A stretch of DNA of 64,000 bases. It comes from Lepiota brunneoincarnata. Taxonomy: Eukaryota; Basidiomycota; Agaricomycetes; Agaricales; Agaricaceae. Below are positions 1-12,106 of the stretch, in pieces. Below the pieces are notes generated by a model that was not told where the DNA came from, did not search any database, and worked only from the letters and a program-made list of their open reading frames with translations. Each line of letters starts with the position of its first letter. Position 1 is the first letter of the stretch. Location: positions 372,001 to 436,000 of the forward strand of contig JAEBUN010000027.1 of NCBI GenBank assembly GCA_023014365.1. The letters run 5' to 3'. The position numbers were made by a program, and so were the translations under genes.

Positions 1-250
1 CCCTCTGCTCTCGAAGCTTGCCATAGAACCACCATACCAGAGCCAAACCACAAGAGCAGAGAACTGTTGTGGAGAAGAGAATTGACATCATGAAGGTCCC
101 GGATTTGTGTGGACTTCAAATTCCGTCGAAGTTTTGTAGTGGTCTTACAGATGTGTGGGGAAATAATTCAAGCGTGCTGTTATGTATAACCATGAACAAA
201 TATAGCGTGGTAGCCCACAAAACGAAAATGGGCCCCAGGAACATAGTTGG
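1..250 (+). repeat. Left block of composite segment, copy A
   Basis: Closely resembles 16648-16905 in the same orientation; both start with CCCTC-GCTCTCG and share long stretches such as CTTGCCATAGAACCACCAT. No coding frame is conserved between the two copies. It marks the left side of composite segment A, as the second copy marks that of segment B. Confidence 0.75.
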
Positions 251-1850
251 CCCCAGAGAAAGGCGGTACGTGTAGAAAGGATGGAGCTGTGTACATGTGG
301 TAACCGCCCAACTTGTCGATTCCCACTGAAGAAGACCCTATCTTCCCGAATAGGGGCCCCCTTCCAAATCCACTCGCTCCCACCCTCCAAACCCATTCAG
401 CCTCAATATCCACACTTGTCCACCTACCTATACTAACTCTCTCGCGTCTAGTTCAGCTCGCAGGAGGGTCGCACTACATAGACACTCAGGGAAACCCCAC
501 TTACCCTTTGGAACTCCTCTCTCTCTTTGCTCTCTCTTTACTCTTCTCTCTCTCGCTCTCTCTTTCCCTCTGGTCTCTCTTTCCATCCCCCCTCACCTCA
601 CTTCACGTCGATCGCACTCGCCACCACTCTTCGTTGATACCTTTACTAATCATTCCTTAGAGCACTAGTACATATAATTGAATTCGGGCGGAGTGGAGCC
701 CATCATAGTCAGTGGCCAAATCATGGAGCCCGCTGCTTGCACCAAACGTTTAAGGACTCGGCTTCTCCGGTCAGTCAAATGAAGACCATTTATGATATCA
801 TATGGTGGTGCTAGCCCTATCTGTGTTTTCCCTGGCTTCTTTGCGGGTGTATGGAGTTCAATGAGGCATGAGGATATCCACGCGTGGGTGGCCTTGTACC
901 ACTGTAATGGACAAAAAATGCAAAAAAAGTAATATTCGGACTGGAGGCACTTGATTTCACTATGGAAGTGACCTCCATGAGTCAAACTCAGGGTCTCTTG
1001 GCCCGTTTTGCGCTTGGGTCTACATTACCCACCATACTTTCACACGAACCCCTCCTACATATGTATACCCATCACCTTCAAATCGGGAGGGATTTTCCGA
1101 GCATATGTTATCAATAATCAGATCGTAGTCAAAAATTGACACCAGTATTGGTGCTTAACTAGGATGGGGAAGCAATAATGCTGGTTTGAAGGGTGCCTGC
1201 GATGATCAACGCACTAGGTGTCCCGAGATACCGAAGGATATTATACGTCGTGCTACGCCGACATTGGTTGATCATCAACGCCCACCATGAAAATTTGAGG
1301 GGCTGTGTAATGGACGATTGCACGCTAACCAAAGAGCAAAACTTGTGCAAATCACCATTGTCATGACTTGCGTGCTTCTCAGCTTCTCCTTTGATGCTTG
1401 GAGATATCGGTTGGCTTATATCAACCATGGCGGTGGTGCTTTTGTTGTCTGTTGCAAAATCCAGTCTTATTGCCAAGTCACTCGGTTATCAGTGTTACAG
1501 AATAGATCAAATAGACTTTTTGTTTAGTCTATTGATTCTGATAGAGGGAGTTCGAAGATAATCATTGAGCATCTTATGTTCAATAGAGCCTGAATGAGTG
1601 ACCTTGGGGGGCAATCAAGCGGCACCACCAAAACTCAATGTTCGTGCCTCACGGAACATCAAACGTGTCTATACTGAACGTTTCTAAATTACATCTGGTT
1701 GCATGGAGTATGTTAAACCACTTTTCATCCGTGTCGAGGACATGTCCCCTGACTCTCAACTTACTTTTCACGGACCACGATCCAAAGTTTGTTCTTCCCT
1801 TGTGTCCACATCCAATCCGCTGGCCCTAGATCTAAGGTAACGCACTTTCC
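251..1850. other. Non-genic stretch with CT-rich tract
   Basis: No supportable gene. A pyrimidine-rich tract (mostly TCTC) lies at about 510-600. The part at 900-960 resembles 17020-17090. Most of the remainder has no counterpart in copy B, so it looks like sequence inserted into copy A. Sequence at about 1640-1800 resembles the minus strand at 61150-61330, so it belongs to the composite segment. Confidence 0.5.
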
Positions 1851-2790
1851 AGCTGAGCTTGATACTCCTGTTGGGCGCGAACGAATAATTTATATGGTGG
1901 TTATGTAAGCTCTGGCGCGTTCTGTTTCCTCAATTCCTGCGGTTGGAGATGAGCCGGTTAAAGTGACGAACGACAACGTGGGTGGTCAATTGGACAGAGC
2001 CGATAGTGAAACAAATAAGGAAACAGACATTGGAAAGGTAGCACAAGGGGAGAGGAAGGAGGAAATGGCATCAAAGAATGGCGACTATGAGAGCAGCGGA
2101 AACTTCACGGAAGAAAATGAAGAAAAGGAGGTTAACGAAGCCAAGTCTGACGATATTAAAGAACATGAGGACCCAAACAACGCACAATGTAACTCGGACA
2201 ACGATAATGATTCCTCCCCTTCACCTCACATCAGCAGAGATAGCCTTAGACAGTACCGTACTTTACCCTTGGTTGACGGTCCCCCCTGATTGCCGCTTTC
2301 TCTCTTAATCCTTTCGGACCCTCACCATACGAGTTAAATACAATGTCAATACCATGTTCCACCTTGATTTGTCAAAAAATACGCAAAGGTTATTGAGACA
2401 CAGAAAGCTGGAGTTTGTCACACTTCGAGGAGAATCTGATGTCGGAGTGTGAGATAGGATCACTGCACCGTCGATGTCCCTTACGTCTAGCCTTAGCCAT
2501 AACAAGCAATGACGCGTCGTCCTTGGTTGCACGTCTGCCTTCGGCCACCACCTCGGCAAGGAAGTACCGTAATGTCGCGGGAGAGGAAGGCTCTGCAGGA
2601 TCCAGACAACGCCGATGATTTACCCGAGGCGTACATCGGACTGCGGATTTATACCCAAGGGGATGGCGAAAAAGTCAGTATCATGAGTAAGGCCAAGATG
2701 ATCAGAGAGCGCCCTTGTGTTGTTGCAAAGGCGAGTTTGTCAGTATGTGCTCGGGAGCGGAGGAGAAGCATAAAATTGTGATCACTGCTA
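1850..2790 (+). pseudogene. Relic of acidic, Glu/Asp-rich protein gene (copy A)
   Basis: Two coding-like pieces are visible. The first (about 1963-2289) is rich in E, K, N and D, with the core ESSGNFTEENEEKEVNEAK. The second (about 2568-2780) contains LPEAYIGLRIYTQGDGEKV and KAKM. The same pieces occur at 17100-17600 plus 25870-26010 (copy B) and on the minus strand at 60503-61150 (copy C). In copy A the frame breaks between the pieces, so this is a relic. The protein family is not recognised. Its place just before an HSE1 scrap is constant among copies. Confidence 0.55.
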
Positions 2791-2799
2791 TTGATCCAT

Positions 2800-3290
2800 A
2801 TAATATTAGTTACCTTCAAGTTCATACTGTAATTCACTCATGGTGTTGATGATATCCCCCTTTTCGAAGGCATGCTTTTCAGCGTCTGCCGGCTTAAATG
2901 AATGCAATGTCCGAACGTGAATGACAACTGTGCTCGTTTTATCAACCGCCGCTTGCACCGAGGTCACAACAACGATGGTAGTGGTAGTGGCTGGCACAAA
3001 AGTTAGTAGTCGTATCACAATAAATACTGCATTGCAAAACTGTTGGTACAGATACGAGGAAGAAGCTCCAGCATGGCGTACGGCATCGCTTTGTCAGGTG
3101 GAGCAGGTGGGCCAAACGGAGCCGGGTGCTCCAATCATCGATGCATCGTCTTCCTTTAGGCTCCGGGCTCTTCGGGCCCTTTCAGTGCGCAGCGCCAAAG
3201 CACCTCAGCGGATACGTTCCTACATGTATACCCTCGCCTAAATAATCACGCACCCGAGACCCCTTGCATTCGAGAATGTAACTTGTTATA
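2800..3290. pseudogene. HSE1-derived scrap, SH3 part inverted (copy A)
   Basis: The minus strand at 2830-3020 encodes a degenerate match to the start of the HSE1 SH3 domain in this window (VIHVRTLHSF, HAFEKGDII against RVRALHKF, LAFEKGDII). The plus strand at 3070-3260 matches the linker just upstream of that SH3 domain, including CAGCGGATACGTTCCT and TACCCTCGCCTAA. In intact HSE1 (53105-56409) both lie on one strand with the linker first, so one half is inverted here. No open frame spans it. The same arrangement recurs at 44000-44520 and 59910-60480. Confidence 0.7.
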
Positions 3291-3483
3291 AGCAGGTGCG
3301 CCTTCATAAAAGTCTAGGCATGCTATTTCTGGATGATGTGACCGTCGAACGCTTGTTCACAGCACAAATGATTTTGTGGGTTGCGATGCCAATTCGCTCC
3401 ATCAACCTCCATTCGCTCAAAATACTTCATCTCAACAGCTTTGTATAAGGAGGGGCAGCAGTTGCTGTGTATATCTCCCTCTC

Positions 3484-3711
3484 CTGTAAGCCGAAGGCTA
3501 ATCCGGTGACTCAGCATATGCAGTGTATAAGTTAATTACTGTAAACAGGTATAAACAGGGAATTGATACGAATAGTCGATAGTCCTTCTTTGTCTCGTAC
3601 GAATACTTATTTGGAGTCCATCGTACCTGCCCGTATCCTCCTAAGTTTCCTCTCCCCCCATCCGGGCCCCGGCTCCTCTTTTCTCTAGTGAGGTCACCCG
3701 ACGGTGACCTT
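3484..3711. other. Insertion unique to copy A upstream of TM gene
   Basis: In copies B and E the leader ending in CTCCCTCTC runs directly into the TM gene start region. In copy A about 230 bp intervene. The insert carries the palindrome GGTCACC-cgac-GGTGACC near 3692-3709. I see no terminal inverted repeats or clear target duplication, so its nature is unknown. Confidence 0.5.
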
Positions 3712-3736
3712 CCATCTCATGTCTTACCACAAACCA

Positions 3737-5967
3737 ATGCATCATAATCAATCCGGGCGAGCCATTCCCCCACTATTACGCAAGGTCATCTTCAGAGCAC
3801 TTGTTGGAAGCGCCATCATTTGCATCGGGGTGACCTTCCCTCTCTCCCCGAACCCAACTAGACTCCGGGCATTCATGATAGCGTTCGCAATGGCTTTCAT
3901 ACCTCCTCTCATAATTTTGGTCCACCACATTATGAGGCTCGTCAACTAGCCGTTGATCATTATATTGAATACTGAATATGGATTGTAGTATATGGCCGAG
4001 AAAATATTGGCTCATCATCTGCGAGCTTGTGCTCTTAGTAATTGAGACTGGTGGAGGTACGAGTTATATCCTCGACAGCTGTATGGGATGCCACATGCAA
4101 ACTAATCATGCCACAGCAATGATCCGCTGCTGGTACTTTGGTTTTGGCTTCGGCCTGGGCGAGCAGGGAGTTACAGCCGTCGACCTCTACATCAGGTTCT
4201 TTGCGGCTGTGTCCTCATATACTCTCGTGTTCTGTGTTGTTGCCTCGTTTTGTCTATGTCTGTATGATGTCCTCTCCACGAAAGGGAAGAGCTTTCTTCA
4301 GGCTCATGACCCGATCTCGGCTTGGTACCCGGTCAATTCAACACCCGTGAATTCGCGAGGCCGAGTGTTGAGTCTTGTATTTGGGAAATATCTCTTCAAG
4401 AGACGGTTCAGGTGTGTTGCTCCCCGTGTGCTTCTGTATCTCTATTTACCTCGGCCTCAGCACAGACACTCGGATTCTTAGATTGGTCCGAGGAGTTTTG
4501 GCTGGTCTTCTCCTCAGTCTTATAGTTCTCGTCACTTTCTATGCTCTAATTGTTGGACCAATAAGTCACCAGAGTGGTTTCACCCCAATCAAGACTTCAC
4601 ACTCCGTGTCACCACTATATGACAAGATTAATATCCCTCGACCTTCCTTTGTAGTGGTCGCAGTAAGTTCATTTTGACTCAAGCTAATGTATAACTAAAA
4701 TCAAATTCCAGCACCTTGGTCATCCCCCAGGAGACTGGGTCACTCCGGAGCAACAGAGGGAATTAAAGGAGAGGTTGCGTTCCTCCCTGAATGCAACTCT
4801 ACTCTGGTCAGGTGGAGTCAAAGGTGCATCTGTTGTATATGCCGATCATCTACCTTGTCTCAATAACTGCCGACAGCCACCAATATGAATTTCAGTTGTA
4901 ACCCGCCTGAGATCGACAATCAAGGGTACTCTTCGATCCTCACTACTGCTTGCCCTCTACCAACTGATTGGGACCTATCCGGTAATGCTTTCGCTTCAAG
5001 TTGGCCGGTTACGCACATGTTTCAGATGTTGATCACTGTTGATTGGAATCCCCTTGCTCGCGAAAATATTTCAAGTCTTTCCCTGTCAGACGACCCTCAT
5101 TCCCAAGAAGCCCTCGTCTATTTCGGCCTCACAGATTCAACAGATGATGTAGTTGCCAACACGCTCCCAACCCTCCTGTTGCCTGGCACTCATGTTTGCG
5201 GCATCCCCTCATTCTCTCTCAGGGAGAGGATCACCAACTCCGGAATAACTGCCTTCGGTATACCAGCCGTATGTGACTTGTGTATCATGTTTTTGCCAAT
5301 CTGCCACTAATGAACTTAATGGTAGACCCGCCGTTTCCTAGTTGCAAACATATACTCCCTCATTCCAGATCCGTCACCTTTCAACACCGGAAGCAACAGT
5401 ACTGCAACACTGCGAATACTTCCTCTGCACCAGGGCCCTCCAGAATTCAGGTTGGATGGAGATATCAGTGAAAGCACTGTGCTCAGCGGATTTGCTCTCG
5501 CTGGTGGTGTTTGGACATTTCTCAATGGTTTATTCGCGATAATATTTGGAACTACGCTATTACTCGTCCTTTTTGGTATGTCTCCTTCCCTCGGCTTTTG
5601 CACATCTGTTTCTGACCTGGTTTCTGATGATCAGGGATCAAGCCACTATCGATCTACGGCTTAGTACACTTTACACTTTTTCCGACATCAAAGGGGTGCT
5701 CTCTATGCCCAATATCCGGATATTTCATCCGAAGAACAAGCTCGGATCGTGGCAATACTCAGAGAGCACTTACTTGACATTCAAAATGATGTGAACGCCG
5801 CTAGCCCCGGAGAGCTCCGCTCGGAACCAGGAAGTCCAACAACTTCGGCTTTACCTAGACAGGCAGCTTGTTCTGAATCCCTAGACTCCGAGAGTCTTGT
5901 TGCATGTCCAAGGGAAGGAGAGTGTGGCAGAATCAACGAAGTTGAGATGAGGATAATGGAAAGGTAG
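3737..5967 (+). pseudogene. Multi-span membrane protein, TM family copy A
   Basis: Unrecognised basidiomycete membrane-protein family. Segments in order: N-terminal ORF 3737-3949 with two hydrophobic spans; 3978-4411 (two or three spans); 4461-4662 (one span); 4712-4823; 4877-5268 (soluble, Cys-containing, probably exposed); 5326-5575 ending in a Gly-rich span (GGVWTFLNGLFAIIFG); 5635 onward, cytosolic tail. Introns at 4412, 4663, 4824, 5269 and 5576 are 49-59 nt with GT-AG ends. The junction between the first two ORFs does not splice in phase. An extra 7 nt near 5655-5680 relative to the other copies shifts the tail to an early stop near 5775, although the original tail frame stays open to 5967. 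Function unknown; probably damaged. Confidence 0.65.
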
Positions 5968-6149
5968 CGGAGGGGTTTGACTAACGGAGATCGTTGAATT
6001 TAGATCTGTAGGCATTTAATGAGTTATTAGTTGGAGAGCACATTTTCCTGCAGTTATTGTATTTGATTACATTCCCCAGAACTATTGTGTTTCTCACATC
6101 ACAAGAGCCAATTCAGGGCCTCATCTTTGCATTAGCTAGTGCTCGTTCT

Positions 6150-6412
6150 TCAAGGCCCGGGGAAACACTTGCGTATGCCCCTGGGAGGCTAAAACCGAGG
6201 TCAACTCCGAAATTAATTCGAATGAACTCAAAGCAGAGTCTTACAGAATATGCGCAGTTGTTTGAGCAACAATCACTGCGGAAATCGCAATCTGCGCCAA
6301 TTTCTCGACATTGCCTGGGTAAAATCTGGTCCGAGCGGACCTCGACTACTGCTGCAGAAGCAGAGAGGACGAGAGCGAGGAGGATGTTAGAGAGGATGAG
6401 TTTAAACTGCAT
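6150..6412 (-). CDS. Secreted six-cysteine knottin-like peptide, copy A
   Basis: Two exons: 6412-6245 and 6188-6150. The 56-nt intron (donor GTAAGA, acceptor TTTTAG) is present in all five copies. The product is 68 residues: signal peptide (MQFKLILSN then a hydrophobic run to SAA), an acidic propeptide ending LPR, then the mature domain starting QC. Cysteine spacing is C-x6-C-x5-CC-x3-C-x10-C, like an inhibitor cystine knot. The unspliced frame runs on to 6113, but its tail differs between copies while the spliced tail is conserved. A TATA-like TATAAAA lies about 66 nt upstream of the ATG. It converges with the TM gene 183 bp away. Target and role are unknown; a secreted effector or antimicrobial role would be a guess. 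Confidence 0.75.
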
Positions 6413-6477
6413 GTTTGGGAGTAGTAGATGTTGGGAACTGGTTGAGGGAATGAGTTGAACGAGTTCAGAAGAACACC

Positions 6478-6484
6478 TTTTATA
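6478..6484 (-). promoter_or_regulatory. TATA box of knottin-like gene A
   Basis: Minus-strand TATAAAA within CATATAAAAGG, 66 nt before the ATG. The same motif at equivalent spacing precedes copy B (29571-29577) and is conserved before the other copies, followed by a similar leader in each. Confidence 0.55.
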
Positions 6485-6549
6485 TGTCGACAGACCTGAA
6501 TCACAGACGTCTAGAGGAGTGACAGCGGTGTCCAGGATTATCTGGTCCA

Positions 6550-8650
6550 TATGCCTCGGAGGACTGCGGCCCTACTAATAAGCGCACAACGTCGAAATTG
6601 ATTCTCCGGGTGATCAGAGCAGGAACAAACTAGCCCAACTTAGGGACAATTCTATCTGGAAACCCCATTTCCGTCCACAAATCGAGGTTATACCTCATGC
6701 GTTGGACCTTTGGCTGGCGGGCAGGGAGCTCGAAAGCGAATGTTTGAAAGGTTCGAGATCAGCTGTTTGAAGCTACGTCGTGATGAGAAAGATGAAAATA
6801 AGCTGTAAAACGAGTATCGCACTCGCAACAGAAATAGTACAAACGAGTGCAACCGGCGACACAGTTGCTGGGCCCGTCTTCTCGACCTTGTGAAAGTAGT
6901 ATTACAACTCCGGGTGAGTGAGAGACCGTAGGGGGGCTTTAGAAAGGGAGTGAGAGGGGGGGAGAAAGAGAGAGACGAGAGACCGAGAAAGAGAAGCTGA
7001 GGGAAGGAAATTGCAGGTCTGTTACGCTGTAGCCGATCGGAGGACTTATGGCAGCGGAGACATCCTCGTCGTTAGCAGCTACTTCTGGAGTGTCCATGAA
7101 TATATGCAGCTCACGTGCCCATGGTTCTACCTCCTGATGATTTGTTATGAACCCGCGAAACGCGAAAGCTTGGAACAGAAGGTAGAAGCTACGTCCAGTA
7201 CAACATTCGCGTAGCAAGTAATCAAAGCCATCAGTTCGGGGGAAGGGTAATTGATGTGAACCGGGACGTTGTTTGCTGCGAATGCTGTGGTTGCAAGAAG
7301 TCTGAAGCAGGAAACCTCAACTTCTGAGAGCGATTGAGGGCAGTTGATGATCAGCGATGATCGCATCAAACCTAATGTGCAGAAGCCGGCGGCACGACAA
7401 CGTTGCACGGAATTAGGCCTATGCTTGTTGATACAGGTGCATGTACTAACCGATATACCAGCAGAGACGTTTCTATCTTGATGTTTCAAGAGTCGAAAGG
7501 GGGAGGTTGAGCTACGTCGAAAAAAAAAAAGGTCTAGGGACTCACCCCATTCTACCACCGAGAAATTGAAGAACATCAGGCTTGTTGAGATGGAATAATT
7601 TGAGTTTAAGATTGCGCTCGAGAACATGCACTCAACAAGAGCACCCTTCGGAATATTCTTCTGGCGAACCACGCAAATGCGTATTTCTTGGCATCCTGGC
7701 AAGTAGAGTCCCGAGGGGTGATACACCCGGTTCAAATTTTTCAAACGCACAGGTGAAACCTTGCAGATGCTCAGGAAGTGATATCCACACTGCGGGGAGC
7801 AGTCGAGCCCCACTTCCGACAGCCATAGGATACCCTACATCTGAGAGGTAACACCAAAAGCACGTCAAACCGCGCATAGACCATTGGACGCCGGTCACTG
7901 CGCACTTTGCACACCGCAGTTCAGGTTCTCCCCCGCTCTTGCAATGCTCGGTTTATCTAAGCCCTCTCCAGCGCTTTCTTTCAGCCGCTCGCGTAAACCC
8001 TGCACAATATGAGCATGATATTGGTGAGGGTATATTTCACCAGAGTGTTTGAGATAACGTTGGAGGAGCTGTTGGCGGAAGGCACGAAGGCGAAAAACGT
8101 AGTTCTCTTCCCAGCCCACTCCACCGCATATGCAGTCGAGATCGAAACATGCGCGTCCGGATTGTCAGAACTAGGGTGAGAAGCATTTGTCGGTGACCGG
8201 GTACCCGTCCTAAGTATGTAGTCTTGTGGATCAGGTGTTTGGCCGTCAGCACGTCCCAGACTTGGTCGACTGCCTGAACATATTATCAGCGCGTACCTCC
8301 CATATGATTCCATTCTTGGCTGAGAATACTCTCCCACGGCCCCAAACAGTGCCATATGCAGCATTGAGATCATCGGTTCTCGTCGTAGGACACTGCATCG
8401 GTGGTTGCTGCAGTGTGGGTCGACGAATTATGCAGCCCGTAAGGCTATTTTAAGGTAGATGTGTAGTATCCAGGATCCTGGATGGCCGACTTGCCACGTC
8501 ATTGTATGGGTTTGAGGTCGGCAGCTTTGACGGGGTATGGTGCCCCCGAGATCTGTCAGCGGGGCGACGAGGCGTAGCTGGTCCACAGGAAAGAGCACGA
8601 GTGTGAGAGTTCTATACTCTCCGTGCGTGGATGTTCCATTCCTCCTCACA
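6550..8650. repeat. Composite segment A, blocks R4, R2 and R3
   Basis: Block R4 (about 6550-6830) recurs at 29640-29900, 35420-35680 and 48170-48260. Block R2 (about 7180-7850) recurs at 10590-11230, 30760-32080 (interrupted), 36240-36600, 36790-37330 and partly 48950-49120. Block R3 (about 7800-8120) recurs at 38160-38450. No conserved protein frame was found in R4 or R2. A 222-aa minus frame across R2 (7145-7813) is broken in every other copy. Confidence 0.65.
7895..8119 (-). pseudogene. Conserved minus-strand frame in block R3, unknown
   Basis: The minus strand encodes about 74 residues including FRLRAFRQQLLQRYLKHSGE and RLKESAGEGLD. The paralogous block at 38259-38441 keeps the same frame with conservative changes (FRLCAFRKQLLQRYLKHSGA; RLKENAGEGLD), which suggests real coding history. 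No complete gene can be assembled around either copy, and I do not recognise the family. Confidence 0.4.
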
Positions 8651-8692
8651 GAAGCGTGAGAAAATTCAAGGCGGCTGGTTTGAAGCCGTGGC

Positions 8693-10413
8693 TTGACAGC
8701 GGCCTTTTGCTATTGGCTACATGCTCTCATCCTTGTCAGTGAAAAAGGACACTTCTTGCTGCGACCAGTAAGTCGCGATTGTGCAACTATTACTTTTACA
8801 TGGTTTGAATCCGCACTGCTTCGCTGCTTGAATTCATCGTATTGTTCGGGTGCTAAATCAGCTGCTTTGGATGAACAAGGTCGCCACGAGGCCCTCTTGT
8901 CCACACTTCCGGGTAAGATTATCTGTCGCTGCTAATTATCCTGGCCTCCAATCCTGACCAATCTTTTTTTGTCTGTCAAAAGTTCCCTCTCGCCTGAATT
9001 ATCGCTCGATTTTTCGGGATTTCGGTGGTGCAGAGCCAGAGTCCTCGACGACGCGCTGGTTTCAAGCCCATGAGGACGGTTGCTCCCATGATTGCGATGG
9101 ATAAGAAACGCTATACCGCAGAGAGCTGGTTACTACAGATGCTCAACGAAAAACACATCGATAACCCCAAGAACCTCACGATCGAATGGAGATCTTTCTG
9201 GTGGAATATCCGCCTTGTCCTATATACTGCGTCAAGACGGCAGCCTGGTCGGTCATCTCTGTCTAGCAAGGTTAAATGAAAAACGAAGCACCATTCTAAG
9301 TTTAGTAAAAGTCCAAGTACACGTCATCGCACTGCCACATCACCCTCACTTGTGGGTCCTCCCCGCGTAGCCACGAGGCTACCCCTGCACTCTTCCGCTG
9401 GAAAAGAACCCACAGGGCTCTTCACCTCGTTCCCCGGTCCAGTCGCATCTCCTCCCAGCATAGCCACACCCCATCCTCCTGCTCAACAATACGTCTCCAT
9501 CCCAATGCCACAACCCGATGATGCGGTGCAGGACTTCTACTTCAAATCAAGACCCTGATAATCCATTCAGGGTGATCGATCGTGATGACCTTTTGGAGCA
9601 GTTGCGGCGCCAGCGTGAATTGCACTTTCGTAACCCCCGGTCATAAGATTAGATCTTCATCATTTCCTCGGGGATAGTCCTTTTACTTGCAATTCCCGCA
9701 GCTATATCTGGATATGTTGGACCGTTGACGCTCGCTTCCAACAATTACATTCCAACAGTCCTGCAATCTGGCTGGGAGTAAAGCTTGCATTCTCGTTAGC
9801 GCGGACTGGGCGTGGAACCCTGGATATGACGAGAAGACCGATATCACTGTACATCTGAAATGGACTGGGCATGAACCTTTGGTCATGACAGAGAAGGATG
9901 TGGATCTGCTTGACAATACCCACCCTTTAATTCCAGAACAGCGATTCCTCGAGTTCATCACACGTTATACGGGTCCACTGGAACAATTCAAGGGCTATCC
10001 AAATATCGTGTTATATTTTACTTTATCTGGTGCCGAAGGATGGAAGCGCCTGTTTATGACCGTACTTGATGCAAACAAGCGTATGGCATTTGTTGTGTAC
10101 CGGGAGCTGGGGAGGATTGTGTACACTAATTGCTCCATCGACCCCGACATGGACACGGTAGAAATTGCAAGCTACGTTACTTTCAGAGATTGGCGACAAA
10201 GATCTCTAAAAGATAAATTATCCTGTCCTTCTGGGTGAGCTAGCAGATTATCTCTCTGTTGCGTGCCTTGAACCGTGTTAGTCTCGAGGCACATCGACCC
10301 GTGGATCAACAACTCCCGCGCTTCAGCTGACTTCATCCCAGTCTCCTTCCAAGATATCCTCTTCTCCCGGTGTCCTATCCATCTGCACCTCCACAATCTG
10401 CCGAGCTGCTCAT
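8693..10413 (+). CDS. Unrecognised multi-exon gene or relic
   Basis: Coding-like pieces follow each other on the plus strand. The first (8693-8912) joins in phase through a GT-AG intron ending in CAAAAG near 8983 to a piece reading RLNYRSIFRDFGGAEPESS. Then come 9025-9279, a Pro-rich stretch (9352-9558) and a piece with RVIDRDDLLEQLRRQREL (about 9560-9645). Next is a long stretch (about 9770-10233) containing DWAWNPGYDEKTDITVHLKW and GYPNIVLYFTLSGAEGWKRL. That exon splices in phase through GTGAGC...GTTAG (about 10234-10281) to a final piece reading HIDPWINNSRASADFIPVSF, with a stop near 10413. Some joins need frame changes I could not resolve as introns, so it may be decayed. Family not recognised. 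Confidence 0.4.
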
Positions 10414-10584
10414 GAAGTAGAATTTCGAAACCAAGGCCCCGGAACGGGTGGGTGACCCAACAAGGTTCCCTCATGCCGAGGCCACTTTTGGAGCATGTTA
10501 GTCAGTATCTACAACGGGACCATGAGCACCAGCTCAAAAAAATGTTCATGAAAGCCTGGAGTGAGTCGCGAAAACAGAAGATAT

Positions 10585-12060
10585 AAGCGAGCTAGAAGCT
10601 ACGTCCAGTACAACATCGTGTAGCAAGTAATTAAAACCATTAGTTCAGGGGCAGGGTAATTGATGTAAACCGGGACGTTGCTTGCTGCGAGTCCCGTGGT
10701 TGCATGAAGTCTGAAGCAGGAAACCTCAACTTCGGAGGGCGATTGGGGCATTTGATAATCAGTTAATGATCGCGCTAAACCCAAACCTAATGTGCAGGGG
10801 TCGGTAACACGACAGCTTTGCAGGGAATTAGACTTATACTCGTTAGTACAGGTGCATGTACAATACTAACCGATGTACTAGACGCCTCAAGAGTCGAATG
10901 GAGGAGGTTGAGCCGTGTCAAAAAAATTGGACTGGGGACCATCCTATTCTGTCACCGAGGAATTGAAGAACTTCGGGCTTGTTGAGACCGAATAAGTTGA
11001 GCTTGAAATTGTGCTCGAGAACATGCACTCCTCAACAAGAACACTCTTCTAAATCTTCTTCCGGCGATCCCACGCAACTGCTTATTTCATTGGCACCCTG
11101 GTAAGTAGAATCCAGAAGGGTGATACACCCAATTCAAAATTCAAAAGCACAGGCGGAATCTTGCAAATCCTCCAGGAATGTAATATCCACACTGTGGGGA
11201 GCAGTCGAGCCCCACTTCATTCAGAACTCGATCGAGTCATGTAGGTCGCAACTTTGCGGATTATCCACCAGGCTACGTCTACACATCAGAAAGTGGTCGA
11301 GCTAACTCTAGATGATCATGCGAACATACCCAGCTGGCTCAACGATTTTCATTGTGATTCGGTTCGACCACGCCGATTATACCGCAGATTGTCAGGAGGC
11401 TCCAGAATCAGGGTTGCAGCTGCTGAGACTTGGACGCAACTCTCCGCAACTCTCCAATCTATGGGCGACATTGATGTACCCGCAAGGCTTGTATTATATC
11501 TTTAATCCTCGGCACAGACATGTAAACACAGGGACTACCCGAGAGACTCAAAATTCTGAACAAGGCTCTTTGAACAACAAAAGCCACTGGAAACTTCACG
11601 TACACCTTTCACCTTTTCGTGCTGTCACACCACGAGGCACCCTAGCAGCGCGCCAAACCCTCCCACTCCCTATTTCCACACCGGGCACATCTAACAGTCG
11701 TTCCGCTGCTCTGGGTACAAAAGGTCTTAGGTAGATACCCTGCACATGGAGATTTTTTGTGGCAGTGATGTAGCCGGTACCTGCCAGCTCCACCGGAGCC
11801 GACTTTTTCTACGGGACAATATCCGATAGCGTCTTGTGCACCTGAGAGGGGGGAAATATTATGATAAGTGACAGGAGGAAAACCAAAGCGACACACTCAC
11901 CACTCATGCCAATTCGATCCAGTGCTGCAAAACCTCCACGATTTCAGGATTCTCCGTGTCCTACTTTACTTTATCTGGAGTTTCGTGTTGCATCGCAACA
12001 AGGTGGGCCAAAGCTTTACTGATCCTGTCTTATTTAACTGCATAATGCCCCCCAAGCTGA
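10585..12060. repeat. Block R2, dispersed partial copy
   Basis: From GAAGCTACGTCCAGTACAACAT onward it follows 7180-7850. Its second half (11230-11520) follows 32560-32800 and 37360-37640. The stretch at 11590-11870 resembles 32890-33130, and 11940-12100 resembles 37660-37830. No conserved reading frame. It is a partial composite segment without TM or peptide genes. Confidence 0.65.
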
Positions 12061-12106
12061 GGGAAAAGCGAGAAGCACCAGCCATGCAAGTATGACATGT
12101 TGTTTG

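Noticed and set aside
313..660. 115-codon ORF
   Set aside because: Driven by a CT-rich low-complexity tract (LSLSLSL).
1159..1476. 105-codon minus ORF resembling polyprotein
   Set aside because: No catalytic motifs, no copy elsewhere in the window and no splice support.
7145..7813. 222-codon minus ORF
   Set aside because: Lies in repeat block R2; the frame is broken in each of the other R2 copies and no domain is visible.
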